Shown one piece after another: positions 22,658-34,019 of a stretch of 64,000 nucleotides of DNA. A program made the position numbers and the translations under genes. Origin of the DNA: Mytilus trossulus (lineage: Eukaryota > Mollusca > Bivalvia > Mytilida > Mytilidae); assembly GCF_036588685.1 (NCBI RefSeq), contig NC_086379.1, positions 75,423,727 to 75,487,726 on the forward strand, in the 5' to 3' direction. Each line of letters opens with the position of its first letter. Positions within the stretch are counted from its first letter, which is position 1. The notes under the pieces were generated by a model, which saw only the letters and a list, made by a program, of their open reading frames with translations, was not told the DNA's origin and did no database searches.

Positions 22658-23126
22658 GGTGTCATACCACCAATTACTCCCACAAATTTAGAACGTATGT
22701 GAAAGTAGGCCTACTCGGACAAAAAATAGTGCATTTGATGTCATTGTTTACTTAAACTAACCAACAAATTGGCAGAAATGAAACTTTTGGTGAAAGAGAA
22801 ATATGTTAAGACCATTTTGAGCTAAAATTTACTTGTTTATGAGTTTGCATTCAAAATTGAGGATTAATGCACTCCATAGTATACTAATTTAAGATTTCCA
22901 GAAAACCAGGGGTTATTTTTAGCGGTACCTCTTTTCGGAAGACCTTTTCTTTTTTATATGATTTTAAACACCTGTTGAAAATTGGCATGTAGAAAGCTGA
23001 TACATGTGTGATTCAGGATATACCTGGTTTCTATGAAGTTAAACTTAAGGTAAAATATTTAGAAAGCTATGAAAATTGTAAAATTTGGTTGAACAGATAG
23101 GGACTTTTAATTGGTGGTATGACACC
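22658..23126 (+). repeat. 469-bp direct repeat, copy 2, with its own TIRs
   Basis: Same 469 bp as 21327-21795 with no difference I could find. Its left flank is CTTTA and right flank TTTAA. The 862-bp spacer between copies has no supported ORF. Confidence 0.8.
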
Positions 23127-23474
23127 TTTAACATAGAAAATTTATCTCATGAATATGTACAATTGAACGTCTGTGCGTTTTATCTTCTTATTATCGGATG
23201 GTTATTTAGATAAAGCGTAAGTCATCGGCGCGCTTACGATTACGTTAAAATATGATTAAAAACCAAGACTTTTAATGATTGTATTTTAAATCCCGGCATG
23301 CAAAAACCAGGAGAAAACGTCACGACCTACAGGAAGTAGTTAATATTTTTTCATTAAATTTTGAATTTCTCCTTTATTACTGCACATATAGCAATAAAAC
23401 TTTGTGAATATATATATTATGTCATAATGAACATATTTAAACCATAAGTGAAAACTCGTGAATTTTCCCTTTAA

Positions 23475-26300
23475 ATACAGGAGATGTGTAATTGTAAATA
23501 AATAAACTATTCACCTGCAGAGACCTACGGTGAGGATGTAAACAACAATAATTCACCTTTAAGTAAATGATATAGTTATTTGCAGAAATAAACCTACATG
23601 GCTTATTAATAATTGAAATATGTGTTCTACATAACTGCTTTAGATTGAAAGAGCACTGTAACGGACACTGTGAAGAAGTAAAATTTTATTTAAAGTGTAA
23701 GTTATTTATCAAAAGTTAAAAATGAAAATAACATTAATAAATTATAGGGGTGCAAGTCTGTTTTTAACCACATTTCAGAAAACAAAATCATGAACAAAGC
23801 TATATGTTGAATATTGAATATTTTGTCCGACAAAATAAAAAAAAATATCGCTTTACTAACAACACTACGTGACAGAAATACAACACAAACGCACACAGGA
23901 ACACTCATCACAGAAACAAATAATATAATGACGATGACGTAGATGTTATTATATGGAATGAAAGTTCCAATATTGTGTTACCTGCACCCCTTCCGATCCC
24001 TTTTGTAGTTCATGTGTTTCCTAAAGTTCAGGTATGGTACCTTTATTTTTCTCTTCTTAATCGATTAACAAGATTTGAATATTGAAAAAAAACTATTCTC
24101 ACGTTATTAAAGTACAGCCCTTACGGTCATTAAACTTTCGAGCATTATTTTTGTACTCAGACTCGAAAATCAACCAAACGAATTGGTGAATTTCATGTTT
24201 CGAGCATGATTTTTGTGCTCCAAGCACTAAGCAAAGTTTTATGCCTTCAAGGCTAAGAGAAGTTGTATGAGTGTAAATAAATAAACTTTTAACCTGTCTC
24301 AGGACATGGATGTAAACAAAAACATTTCACCTTGAAGCAAATATTATATTAATTTACAGATATATACCTTCACGGCTTCTTTGTAATTAATAGGTTGAAA
24401 GAGCACTGTAACGAACACTGTCAAGAAGAGAACATTTTTTCAATGTGTTAACAATTTATTAAAAGTTAAAAATGAAAATAAAAATATATAAATTATAGGG
24501 GTTCAAGATTTGATTTTGGGGATTAACCACATTTCAGAAAACAAAAGCATGAACAAAACTATATGTCAACAAATGGATCTGAAATTATCTAAAGTTACAA
24601 TCTTGTGTTACCTGCGACCCTTTCTGTCCCTTTTGTAGTTCATGTGTTTTTTGAAGTTTAGGTATGCTACCTTGATTTTTCTCTTCTTATTTGATTTACG
24701 AGATTTGAACATTGAAAAACTATTCTCGCGTTATTTAAGTACATGCCTTACGGTCATAAAACTTTCAAGCATTATTTTTGTACTCAGACTCGAAAATCAA
24801 CCAATCAAGTTGCTGGATTTCATGTTTCAAACATGATTTTTACGCTCCAAGCACTGATCAAAGTGTAATGCCTTCAAGGCCAAAAAATAGTTGAATGAGT
24901 GTAAATAAACTATTCAGCTGCCTCAGGGCGTGGATGTAAACAATAATATTTCACCTTCAAGTAAATATCATATTGATTGACAGATATATACCTTCACGGT
25001 TTCTTTATAATTAATAGGTTGCACGAGCACTGTAACAAACACTGTGAAAAAGTGAACATGTATTCAATGTGTTAATAATTTATCAAAAGTTTAAAAATGA
25101 AAATAACATAAATAAATTATACGGGTTAAAGTCTGTTTTTTTTTTTATTTACCACATATCAGAAAACAAAAGCATGAACAAAGCTGTACGTCCACAAAAA
25201 GACCTGAAATTATCTAAAGTAAAGTTTCTTTATCAACATAAACATGATATAGTCGATGCAATCACTACCACACACAAATATGTTATCGGCTGAATGAAGC
25301 CACGAAACAGTACTGAATTGTCTGTAAGTAAATTTTGTGAACTGTACTGAATTTTGTGCTTTATTTGATTTAACATGCTGATTTATTCACACATTATTAT
25401 TCTGACCTTTCAGATTGTACTAATATTTTTATGACCGTTTTAAACTTAAATTCATGGACTAGTTGATGTTAAAATAATTGCATATATTGTCCGACAAAAT
25501 TATAAAACAAAATATCGCTAACCTAATAACACTTCGTGACAGAAATACAACACAAACACAAACAGAAACACTCATAACAGAGCCACACACAAACCAACAA
25601 ATATAATCAGATGACGTAGATGTTATTATATGGGATGAAAGTTACATTCTTGTGTTACCTGCACCCCTTCCCGTCCCTTTTGTAGTTCATATGTTCCCTA
25701 AAGTTCAGGTATGCTACCTTGATTTTTCTGTTTTTAATCGGTTTACGAGATTTGAACATTGACAAACTATTATGGCGTTATTTAAATACAGGAGAAGTTG
25801 TATGAGTGTAAATAAATAAACTATTCACCTGCCTCAGAACATGGATGTAAACAATAATATTTCTTCTTCAAGTAAATGTCTTATTAATTTTCACCTACCT
25901 ACCCGACTTCTTAATAATTGGAAAACTGTTCTACAAAACTGTTATTCATTGAAAGATCACTGTAACGGACACGATGAAGAAGTCACAGTTAGTTTAAAGT
26001 GTTTATTAAATGTTTTAAAATGAAAATAACATTAATGAATTATATCGGTCCGAAGAGCTTTTCTGGATAAACCAAATATCTGCGAAAAATAGCAATAATA
26101 AAGCGATATGTCCACACATGGACCTAGGATAACAGTTTTGTTTGAGTGCGATGGAACGATATTTAAAACATGTCAAAATTGATGCATTCACTACCACACA
26201 CAAATATATAATCGTCTGAATGAAGCCACAGAACAGTACTGAAGTGTCTGTAAGCAAATTGTTTGAACAGTACTGAATTATTGTCTTAAATTTGAATTAA
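23475..26300. repeat. Diverged tandem array, about four units
   Basis: The landmark 'ggatgtaaacaa' falls near 23534, 24308, 24933 and 25843. Each unit also has 'gcactgtaac(g/a)(g/a)acactgt', 'aaaagttaaaaatgaaaata', 'tttcagaaaacaaa', 'cgtgacagaaatacaacac' (some units), 'gtgttacctgc' and 'gagatttgaa(c/t)attg'. Unit lengths vary from 625 to 910 bp because of internal indels. Plus-strand frames (24642-24836, 25069-25293, 25841-26023) and minus-strand frames are not conserved between units, so I call no gene. Confidence 0.6.
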
Positions 26301-29254
26301 CGAAACTCGATAATACTTATATCTTAATGGCCGTTAAAGTCAAAATAATTGTATATATAGTCTGCAGAATAATAGATAAAGAAAGATAACAAAGTAAATT
26401 TCGAGATTAACAATAACAATAACTTGTCAAAATATAAAATATACTATTAAGTTTTAACGAAGAATAAACAGCACCATTCGGATCCCTTCCAGTTCAAACA
26501 GTAAAATGGCTGAACACCGAACTATCAGTAATAATTTATTCATAGAAAACTAAATAAATGCGTTTGTTTATGCTATGGAAGCTTTTACATCATATATTTA
26601 CTACAATCCCGCTTGCTGCAAGTTAAATAGCCAACCAGTTGTCAAACAACACCACCTTTAGTATATTCTTTAATAAAAATACAAAACTTACAAAGGAAAT
26701 TAAATAACGTGAAGTCAATACAACGTGACAAAACCAAACGCTGGACTATATTAACAAACAGAAAGAAGCAGCTCGTAACTTTTTTTCATTAAAACTTTAT
26801 GTATTTAATTATAAATGCGCGGTTCATGCGATAGAAAACTATATATATATTCTGAAATTGTAACCTCCTTCATGAAACCGATTCACTTTTTGTTTTGTTA
26901 TTTCCCTTAAATCTTAGCATACGTGACATAGATGTTAATTTTTTTTAAATTGAACTTGCTGTAAAAAAATATTAATTTTATTTAGGCAGACATATTCTTG
27001 GTTTTTCAAAACTTGTGCAAAAATAGTTGTCCTCTCGAACTTTTGTGGTATTCATCATATGAAGACTTGTTAAAGCGGTCATTGAAAAAACTGATATAGT
27101 TTTGAGCTTTACAATCAGAAATTATGTTTATAGCACAAAACAGTATTTTCAGAAAGTTTACTACATAAGTGTCAAAACTTGAAATGAAAAAAGATTATCA
27201 CTTCATCTAGAATATGATCAACGAATGTTTTAATATCTCTTTTACATCATCTGCCTCTCTTTGTCATTTCACAGTGTGTATCTGTATGAAGTTTCTAGAT
27301 GAGACAGGAAAAAGATTATAAATAAGAATTATCAAAATAGAGTTATCTTTCTTTGCTCTCTTATTATTATGTTCCCTTGCTGGTTATATGTACACCGTAT
27401 GTATGCATCATTGTATGTATTGAGAGTATTATGATTTTCATTTATTGAAATGACCTTAATAATACATTTAATAAGACTCATTTAACTTTGAAATTGAATT
27501 TGAAAAAAAAATAAGTATTTGCAAATGGCGAATGGCTTTTATTTTTTTCATCCTCGCTAAGTCTAAAACCAAACTCTTTGAGCCAGGCTTGTACATTGTT
27601 TCAATTAAAACACACGAGCGACAAATATGGCAACCAGGGTTTAAGTGAACGATAATTTTAAAAAGATTGTTTGATAATAAATACATTAAAAAAATAACGA
27701 ATCAATTCATTAAATGACATTTTAGCGGCGAAAATACGTTTTTGTTTTAAACCAACCAAATTTAACTCGTTGTAAATTGTGAAACCCATCATTAATTCGA
27801 AAACTCATCTTTATTATGGATTTTGTAAGGTTGGTACAAATCTAATCCATTTAAGCGTATATGGTCAGATCTATAATTATTTAACATTCATTTACCGGAA
27901 AACGCATGATTTAAAACCGTTAAGTTTTTTCATCTTTCTTAATTGTTGTTAACAAAATGCTTTCATTTGTGCATTCTACATATACAAATGTACATAGTTA
28001 ACTAAATAAAAGAGCTTTTAAGAATAAAAATAAAACAGTTAATTGCATAATTGATTTTCCAAATCTATCGAAATTTTCAATTCTACCCGAACCAAATATT
28101 TTTTTCTGTTGTTGTCACAACATTTATCATCAAATAAATATCTGCTTTGAAAAAGCTCTAACTCGATTCTTAAATATAATGCCTAAATAACCCAACTTTT
28201 CATATCTAAAAGATAACAAATACTTGTTTACAAATAATAAAAACAGCTATGAATTTGAAATAATTAGAAGTGTTTTCTTTCATTAGCAATCGCAGAATTA
28301 ATATATATGTCCAGAAGAATAATTTTATTTGGTTGCTTTGCTGTATAAAATTCTCCAAGGAAATACGAAGCAATGAGAACACAATACAAGATCTTTTTAT
28401 TTATTCAAAATAATCATTGTTTTTTTTTCAAGATATCCCCAATAATTATATAAATAATCTTAATATTTTCATGATACTTTTTCTAGTCACAAAACCTATT
28501 ATATAGGATATATATTCGACGATATAGTTTTTCATGACTGTATTGAGACCAAGACAAATGAAATTTACGCATAAACTTTTAACCCTTCTCCAATATAACA
28601 AACTTTCCATAATTTCTCAGTTTTTCAGTTGTAAAGCACCAATAGTAATTACATATCTGTCAGAGGACGATAATTGGAACGGGAAAACTGTTGGATCTTC
28701 AAAGTAATAACAACATACTAAATGAGTTTAATCGTGTAAGTTATAGTCAATAAGATTAAACCACATTTAACATTACTAAGTAACAGCAATTGAGTTGTTT
28801 TATTTTGTCCCTCCTTGTAATTGACGTATTACGTATTTTATGAGATGAAACTCATTTTTGTTTTATTCATGACTCGCATATAGTGCCATATACAGTTCAA
28901 GGACAAAAATATAAATTATATCATTCGTTTTGTTCAGTAAAACATGATAACACGCCAGATTAGATGAAATAAATTGGTATTGTGAATTAAATTTGATTCT
29001 GATAAATGAATACAAAAATTACTTACTGCTTATAAAATTGAGCAATTATTTGGTTTTTTTTTCGTTGTAGGATAATAATTCATCTATATATTTGAAAACA
29101 GATGAAGCATGAATTTGAAATTCAAATTTACTCATTAAGGAAATGCCAATGCCAACCGAACTAAAACTTTATTAAACTTGATCTTGAACCCAACAAGGTC
29201 GGATTACTTAAAAACAACAACGCCTATATAAAGGGGATATATGCCCTGCTGGTG
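26301..29254. other. Long AT-rich stretch, no gene seen
   Basis: No repeat family of this window and no convincing ORF. The 72-codon minus frame at 27468-27686 contains a Cys-x2-Cys but lacks any homologous context I recognise. Confidence 0.35.
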
Positions 29255-29885
29255 AACGGTTTCACCAGTCCAGTAGTCAGCACTTCGGTGTTGACATGAA
29301 TATCAATTATATGGTCATTTTAATAAATGTCCTTACACAATAAAATAAATAAAGGCAACAATAGTATAAGCTGTCCAAAACTCATAAATCCATGGACAAA
29401 AAACAAAATCGGGGTAACAAACTAAAACTGAGGGAAACGCATTAAATATAAGAGGAGAACACCAACACACCATTAAAATGTAACACACACAGAAACGGAC
29501 AAACCATTAGACAAAATCTAATGAGAATAAAAAATATAACATCAAAACCAAATACATGAATTTGGGGTAGATAAGTACCGTGACACGTCTTATAGTAATT
29601 TACACTAGAAAATAAGAGAAAACAAACGACACAACGGAAACAACACGTTAAAATGTAACACACACAGAAACGAACTATAATATAACAATTGCCACATTCC
29701 TGACTTGGTACAGGAATTTTTTTAAGGAAAAAATAAATACGTATTTGGCACAACTTTTTGGAATTTTGGGTCCTAAGTGCTCTTCACCTTGTACTTGTTT
29801 GGCTTTACAACTCTTTTTTTTTTTTTTTTTTTATCTTAGCGTCACTGATGAGTCTTATGTAGACGACACGCGCATCTTGCGTATA
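29255..29885 (-). repeat. Mosaic: ~360-bp repeat, family A, ~360-bp repeat
   Basis: 29255-29330 is a minus-strand piece of the ~360-bp repeat ('cagcacttcggtgttgacat'), 29365-29730 is family A, and 29740-29885 is another minus-strand piece of the ~360-bp repeat ('gcgtcactgatgagtctta'). Confidence 0.65.
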
Positions 29886-29984
29886 AACTACAGTGCCTAG
29901 TATACAAATAATGACGACCCAACTAGTATCGACCCTAAGTACTACACCATTCAGTGGGACGAAAGATACCAGAAGGATAGTCAA

Positions 29985-30400
29985 ACTAATAGATTGAAAA
30001 TAATCTGACAACGCCATGGCTAAAAAGAAAAAGCAAAATCAGACAAATTATAGTACAGAAGACACAACATAAAAAACTAAAGACTTAAAAAGCATCACAA
30101 ACACCACCAAAAAACCGGGGGTGATCTCATCTGTTCCGGAAGGGTATGCAAATCCTGCTCTACATGTGGCATCTGTCGTGTTGCTTATGTTATTACAAAT
30201 CCGGTATATAGTCTAATTCGGTAGGTCACATTCATGAAAGGGGAAGGGTATTGTAGTGACTACATAAGGAACATATCGGATAGCTAATAGAATGAAAATA
30301 ATCTGACAACGCCATGGCTAAAAAGAAAAAGCAAAAACAGACAAATAATAGTACAGAAGACACAACATAACAAACTAAAGACTTAAAAAGCATCACAATT
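29985..30400. repeat. Direct duplication of ~110 bp around an RT tail fragment
   Basis: 29985-30097 and 30285-30400 share 'gacaacgccatggctaaaa', 'gtacagaagacacaacata' and 'acttaaaaagcatcaca' with few differences. Between them, 30110-30285 is a minus-strand piece of the Penelope-like 3' region ('gtgatctcatctgttccgg', 'attcggtaggtcacattc'). Confidence 0.65.
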
Positions 30401-30730
30401 ATGTGGTCATTTTTATAAATTTCCTGAATATAAAACTTTGAATTTTCGAAAAACTAAGGATTTATTTATCTCAGGAATAGATTACCTTAGCCTCATTTGG
30501 CACAACTTTTTGGAATTTTGGATCCTCAATGCTCTTTAACTTCGTACTTATTTGGCTTTATAAATATTTTGATATGAGCGTCACTGATGAGTCTTATGTA
30601 GACGAAACGCGCGTCTGTCGTACTAAATTATAATCCTGGTACCTTTGATAACTATATAGCATCTGTGAAACGGTTATTCCATAACGGTTAACAATCTCTT
30701 GATGGCGTCTGTAATATGTACGCAGGGGGG
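30395..30730 (-). repeat. ~360-bp repeat copy joined to RT fragment
   Basis: 30395-30655 is the ~360-bp repeat in minus orientation; 30662-30725 resumes the Penelope-like RT 3' region ('gaaacggttattccataacgg'). Confidence 0.6.
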
Positions 30731-31205
30731 ATTTCAACTTCACCAACCTGGAACTTAAAATGTATACCATAAGTATATCGAATATATAATTTATAATAAA
30801 GAATGCATTACATACAACGAATTTAGTAGACAAACTTAGACATACTACAGATTAAATAGATGTTGATCAATGACATATTCTTAATTTTGCGACCAGAGGT
30901 GATGTTTGAAAAAGAATTAGGCAAAAATCAAAAACAAGTACAGTGTTGTAGAAGAAAACTGTGTGTACCTTATTACCTTTTATTTTTAGATAGAACGAAC
31001 AGATTAATCTGTTAGTTTAAACATATTTTATTGTTCAAAATGACAAAAGTATCAGACACAAGTTTTACAAAACACATCAAATATTTCATACTAACAAATA
31101 ATTTAAGAATAAAGACATGATAAATCTGTTGAAAATTTGAAACCCATTGCAATGCTTGGGCACATTCAAAAAGTTCTTATGAATTTAAATGGCATATACC
31201 TACGT
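30731..31205. other. No feature seen
   Basis: AT-rich; nothing recognised. Confidence 0.35.
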
Positions 31206-31600
31206 CTACCTAAGTGTTTCAAAACGCAGGAGATCAGCTTGCTCCTCTATATTTGGCTCTCTTTCACTGTCACTATCACTGTTGAGTATTGTGCTACCTC
31301 CGATCATGAAGTTGTAATCTACTGTGTAGTCATAAATCATAGGATGTTCTTTCCAATATTTATCTAGTCCTCGTTCGAATGTTTTAACGTTTTTAGCAGT
31401 TACAATTGTCTCAGGAACATTGTCCAGACTTCCACTACTCTGTTGGTAAAACAATACTTTCTAAGGTCTAGCCTACTCCTGTGCTTGACTAACTTCAAAG
31501 AATGCCCTCTTGTTGTTGAACCACTACTTAATGTGAAAATACCACTTGATGCCCTTTCATCATAGATGTTATTGAGAATCTTGTACGTCTCGATCATATG
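31206..31600 (-). pseudogene. LINE reverse transcriptase, C-terminal remnant
   Basis: The minus-strand frame 31597-31400 reads MIETYKILNNIYDE ... TRGHSLKLVKHRSRLDLRKYCFTNRVVEVW, which is the conserved region near the C-terminus of Jockey/CR1-type LINE polymerases (TRGHxxKL, RLDxRKxxFxxRVVxxWN). After VVEVW a one-base loss shifts frame; the next frame (31454-31206) continues DNVPETIVTAKNVKTFERGLDKYWK, the usual NxLP-x-VV-x-SFKxxLDxxW region. Both 5' truncation and frameshift make it dead. Family level is inference; the motif order is clear. Confidence 0.75.
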
Positions 31601-32029
31601 TACAAAAGCATTTAAAAAAGCAGTGGTTTAATGCTATTCAGTAATTTAAACCAAATTTTGTAACAAACTGAAAACATGATAACGACAATGATTTTATGAT
31701 TATCAATAAGCTAGTTTTGAAAAAGTAAGGGCATGATAAACAAGGACAAAATCAGCAGACAAAATAAAATAGGAAGTTATAAACTGAACAATAATTAATC
31801 TGCAGAAGTCTTTTGAGCCATAGGAGATATATAAACCAGAATTAGAACGCTTTATAACATCAACGGCACCAATGTTACTATACTAGAAGCGCATTCTGAC
31901 AGTTGATATCTCTTCAGTAATGCTCACATTATCAACAAAATACATACAGCTAAATATGAAAATTTACTGATACATTCAAAAAGGATATTGCTTACAGTAT
32001 GTAAAAGAATTGAATAGAAGAATTCCCCC
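31601..32029. other. No feature seen
   Basis: AT-rich flank between the LINE fragment and the large TIR element. Confidence 0.35.
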
Positions 32030-32034
32030 GTATT

Positions 32035-32420
32035 CACTGGGGTAAAGCTGATGACCGTAACTGCATTAACGGTCATCCAAAGATGTCGGATAAAAAATTA
32101 GGTCAGTATATGTACTGTCTGTTTAAGTGTTTCTATATCATATTCTTTACAAATCATACATTGATACGATTCTAATTTATAAAAGATTCACACGGAAATC
32201 ACTAATTACTACCGAAAATTGTGCATGAAACAGTAATTTCGATTTAAAGAAATCGCTCAGATGACCGTAAATCACAATCGAGATGAATGTAACAGAATCA
32301 GCGATTCATAACAAGGTTGACCGTAATTGGCTTTATGCCTACCGTTATTTGTAAATGATGACCGTAACTTGTAAAGGATGACTGTCAAATCTAAGATATA
32401 TCCGTATTAATATAACTACC
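32035..32420 (+). repeat. Left long TIR of the 6.2-kb element
   Basis: Begins with a hairpin, ATGACCGTAA-ctgca-TTAACGGTCAT (about 32050-32075). 'gatgaccgtaa'-type words recur near 32255, 32318, 32350 and 32372. Its counterpart is 37830-38235. Confidence 0.75.
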
Positions 32421-32589
32421 TTTTTATGTATCAAATGATTAATCGTGTTGGTACAAACTTACTTATTTTATATTAGAGTATTATCCTATAGGTAGAAAAA
32501 AATAAGATGTGCTCCAAATACATAGTTCACCATATGTATCCTTTTTTACGATGATTATACCCCACGCAACTACAGTGGAGATCACTTCT

Positions 32590-32875
32590 AACCTCTCATT
32601 AGAACTGTCAGAATAATCTGTCATAGAACTGTTCTAATCTGTCCTAGAACAGTTCTAGCTAGAACTGTTCTACCCTAGAACTGTTCTAGGTAGAACTGTC
32701 AGGATCAGTTCTAGGTAGAACTGACTAAATCAGTTCTAGGTAGAACTGTCAGGATCAATTCTAGGGTAGAACTGTCTAAAACTGTTCTAGGTAGAACTGT
32801 CCAAATCAGTTCTAACCGTAGAACTGTCAGCAGAACTGACTAAATCAGTCAGGACTGTAGAACAGTTCTAAATGA
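32590..32875 (+). repeat. Left arm: array of AGTTCTA/TAGAACT palindromes
   Basis: More than ten copies of 'tagaact' and its complement 'agttcta', often as near-palindromes such as AGTTCTAGGTAGAACT with 2-6 bp centres, interspersed with 'gtcaggatc' and 'gactaaatc'. Complementary to 36120-36370. Confidence 0.8.
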
Positions 32876-33742
32876 CGTCACTACAGTAAGGGCACTTTAG
32901 AATTTAGAAGAAATAAATCACTTCCGATTACTTTGCTATTTAATAGCAGATTTTCTATATTTTTTACTAATCAAACGTTACATGTACAAATATCGAAGTG
33001 AATTGAAGGTTATCCAACTCATCGGAGAAACATTTTTATAAGATTGCATAGAAAACATCATTGTTTACGTTTCTTCGTTCCCCGTCTTTAACAGTCTCTT
33101 CATAAAACTCTGCATTTGATTCATGGAAGTTTAATCTTAATTTACCTTGTTTACCTTGGATTTACACTCATGATTTAAGATTCTGTTTTGACAAATGTTC
33201 AAACGAAAATTGTACAGTGGATGAATAATGGGATATTTTAACGAAAAAAGTGTTGTTAAACGTAAAAAAAACAATGTAGGCTACATTTGCATTATATCGT
33301 AAATAATCTGGGAGTGTGGAAGTTGGAACGTCAGAAAAATATACTCAATGTGAACATGAATGAAACATTTGCCACTGGACTTTAGGCTACAAACAAAACC
33401 AATCATTTTCCTCCTTCAAATTATTCCAAGAAGAGAACTTCTCATACATGTACTTTTCATTTTAAACTAAAGTATATGAATCAGTCATGTAGTGTTGGAT
33501 GATGCCGTTAAATAGTTTTGTTTAAAAAAAAAACATCATGAACTACTCTGACTTAAAAAGTCACTTTTGTGACGATTCATTATTTAATAATTTAATTTTG
33601 GATGTAACGGGTCTCTGATTGGCTGACGTTATTTTGTTATCAGCCCATAGATAAAAGTTAGTCATGTGACCGTATTGTCATCAACGTTTTTTCATGGTTT
33701 GCCAAGGTTTAAATTGGAAGTTAGAATTAAATTATAAGAAAT

Positions 33743-33886
33743 TCCAATATTTTTTTCTGTCTATTTGAAATAACATAAAAAAATGTGGTGCATGCACACT
33801 GTTAAAAAAAACCTGCTACCCGAGTTATTCAGTGTGCACCAAATTTTTTATGTTATTTCTTCATAGACAGAAAAAATATTACAGTC
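33743..33886. repeat. Large hairpin, arms ~57 bp
   Basis: 33743-33801 ('ccaatatttttttctgtc ... ggtgcatgcacactg') is the reverse complement, with few mismatches and small indels, of 33829-33886 ('cagtgtgcacc ... gacagaaaaaatatt'). The loop is about 27 bp. Confidence 0.75.
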
Positions 33887-34019
33887 ATTTTTTTAATAAA
33901 TAATAATATTATCGATACACAGAGGAAATAAGGGCGCGCTTAAAATCTATTTTGAAATTTGGTATTGTCTTTATCATGCAGTATCTATCCTGACATAGAA
34001 ATATTATTGGTTTACAATG

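Larger units (their letters stand above)
19334..23470. mobile_element. 4.1-kb TTAA-flanked TIR element, non-autonomous
   Basis: Left end AGGGAAACTTCG (19334) and right end, reverse-complemented, AGGGAAAATTCA (ending 23470), each bordered by TTAA (19330-19333 and 23471-23474). Weaker similarity continues inward for about 100 bp ('attatg' and 'aaagttttatt' in both arms). The flanks join as one unit of the neighbouring tandem array, and a paralogous unit has the uninterrupted site at 25782-25785, so the ends are well supported. TTAA targets are used by piggyBac and Kolobok superfamilies; AGGG termini fit Kolobok better (inference). No transposase frame is visible; the frames at 19831-20046 and 22318-22536 are short and unconvincing. 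Confidence 0.75.

Noticed and set aside
21327..23126. LTR retrotransposon
   Set aside because: The repeats are LTR-like in arrangement but lack TG...CA ends and carry their own TIRs; the core has no gag, pol, primer-binding site or polypurine tract that I can see.
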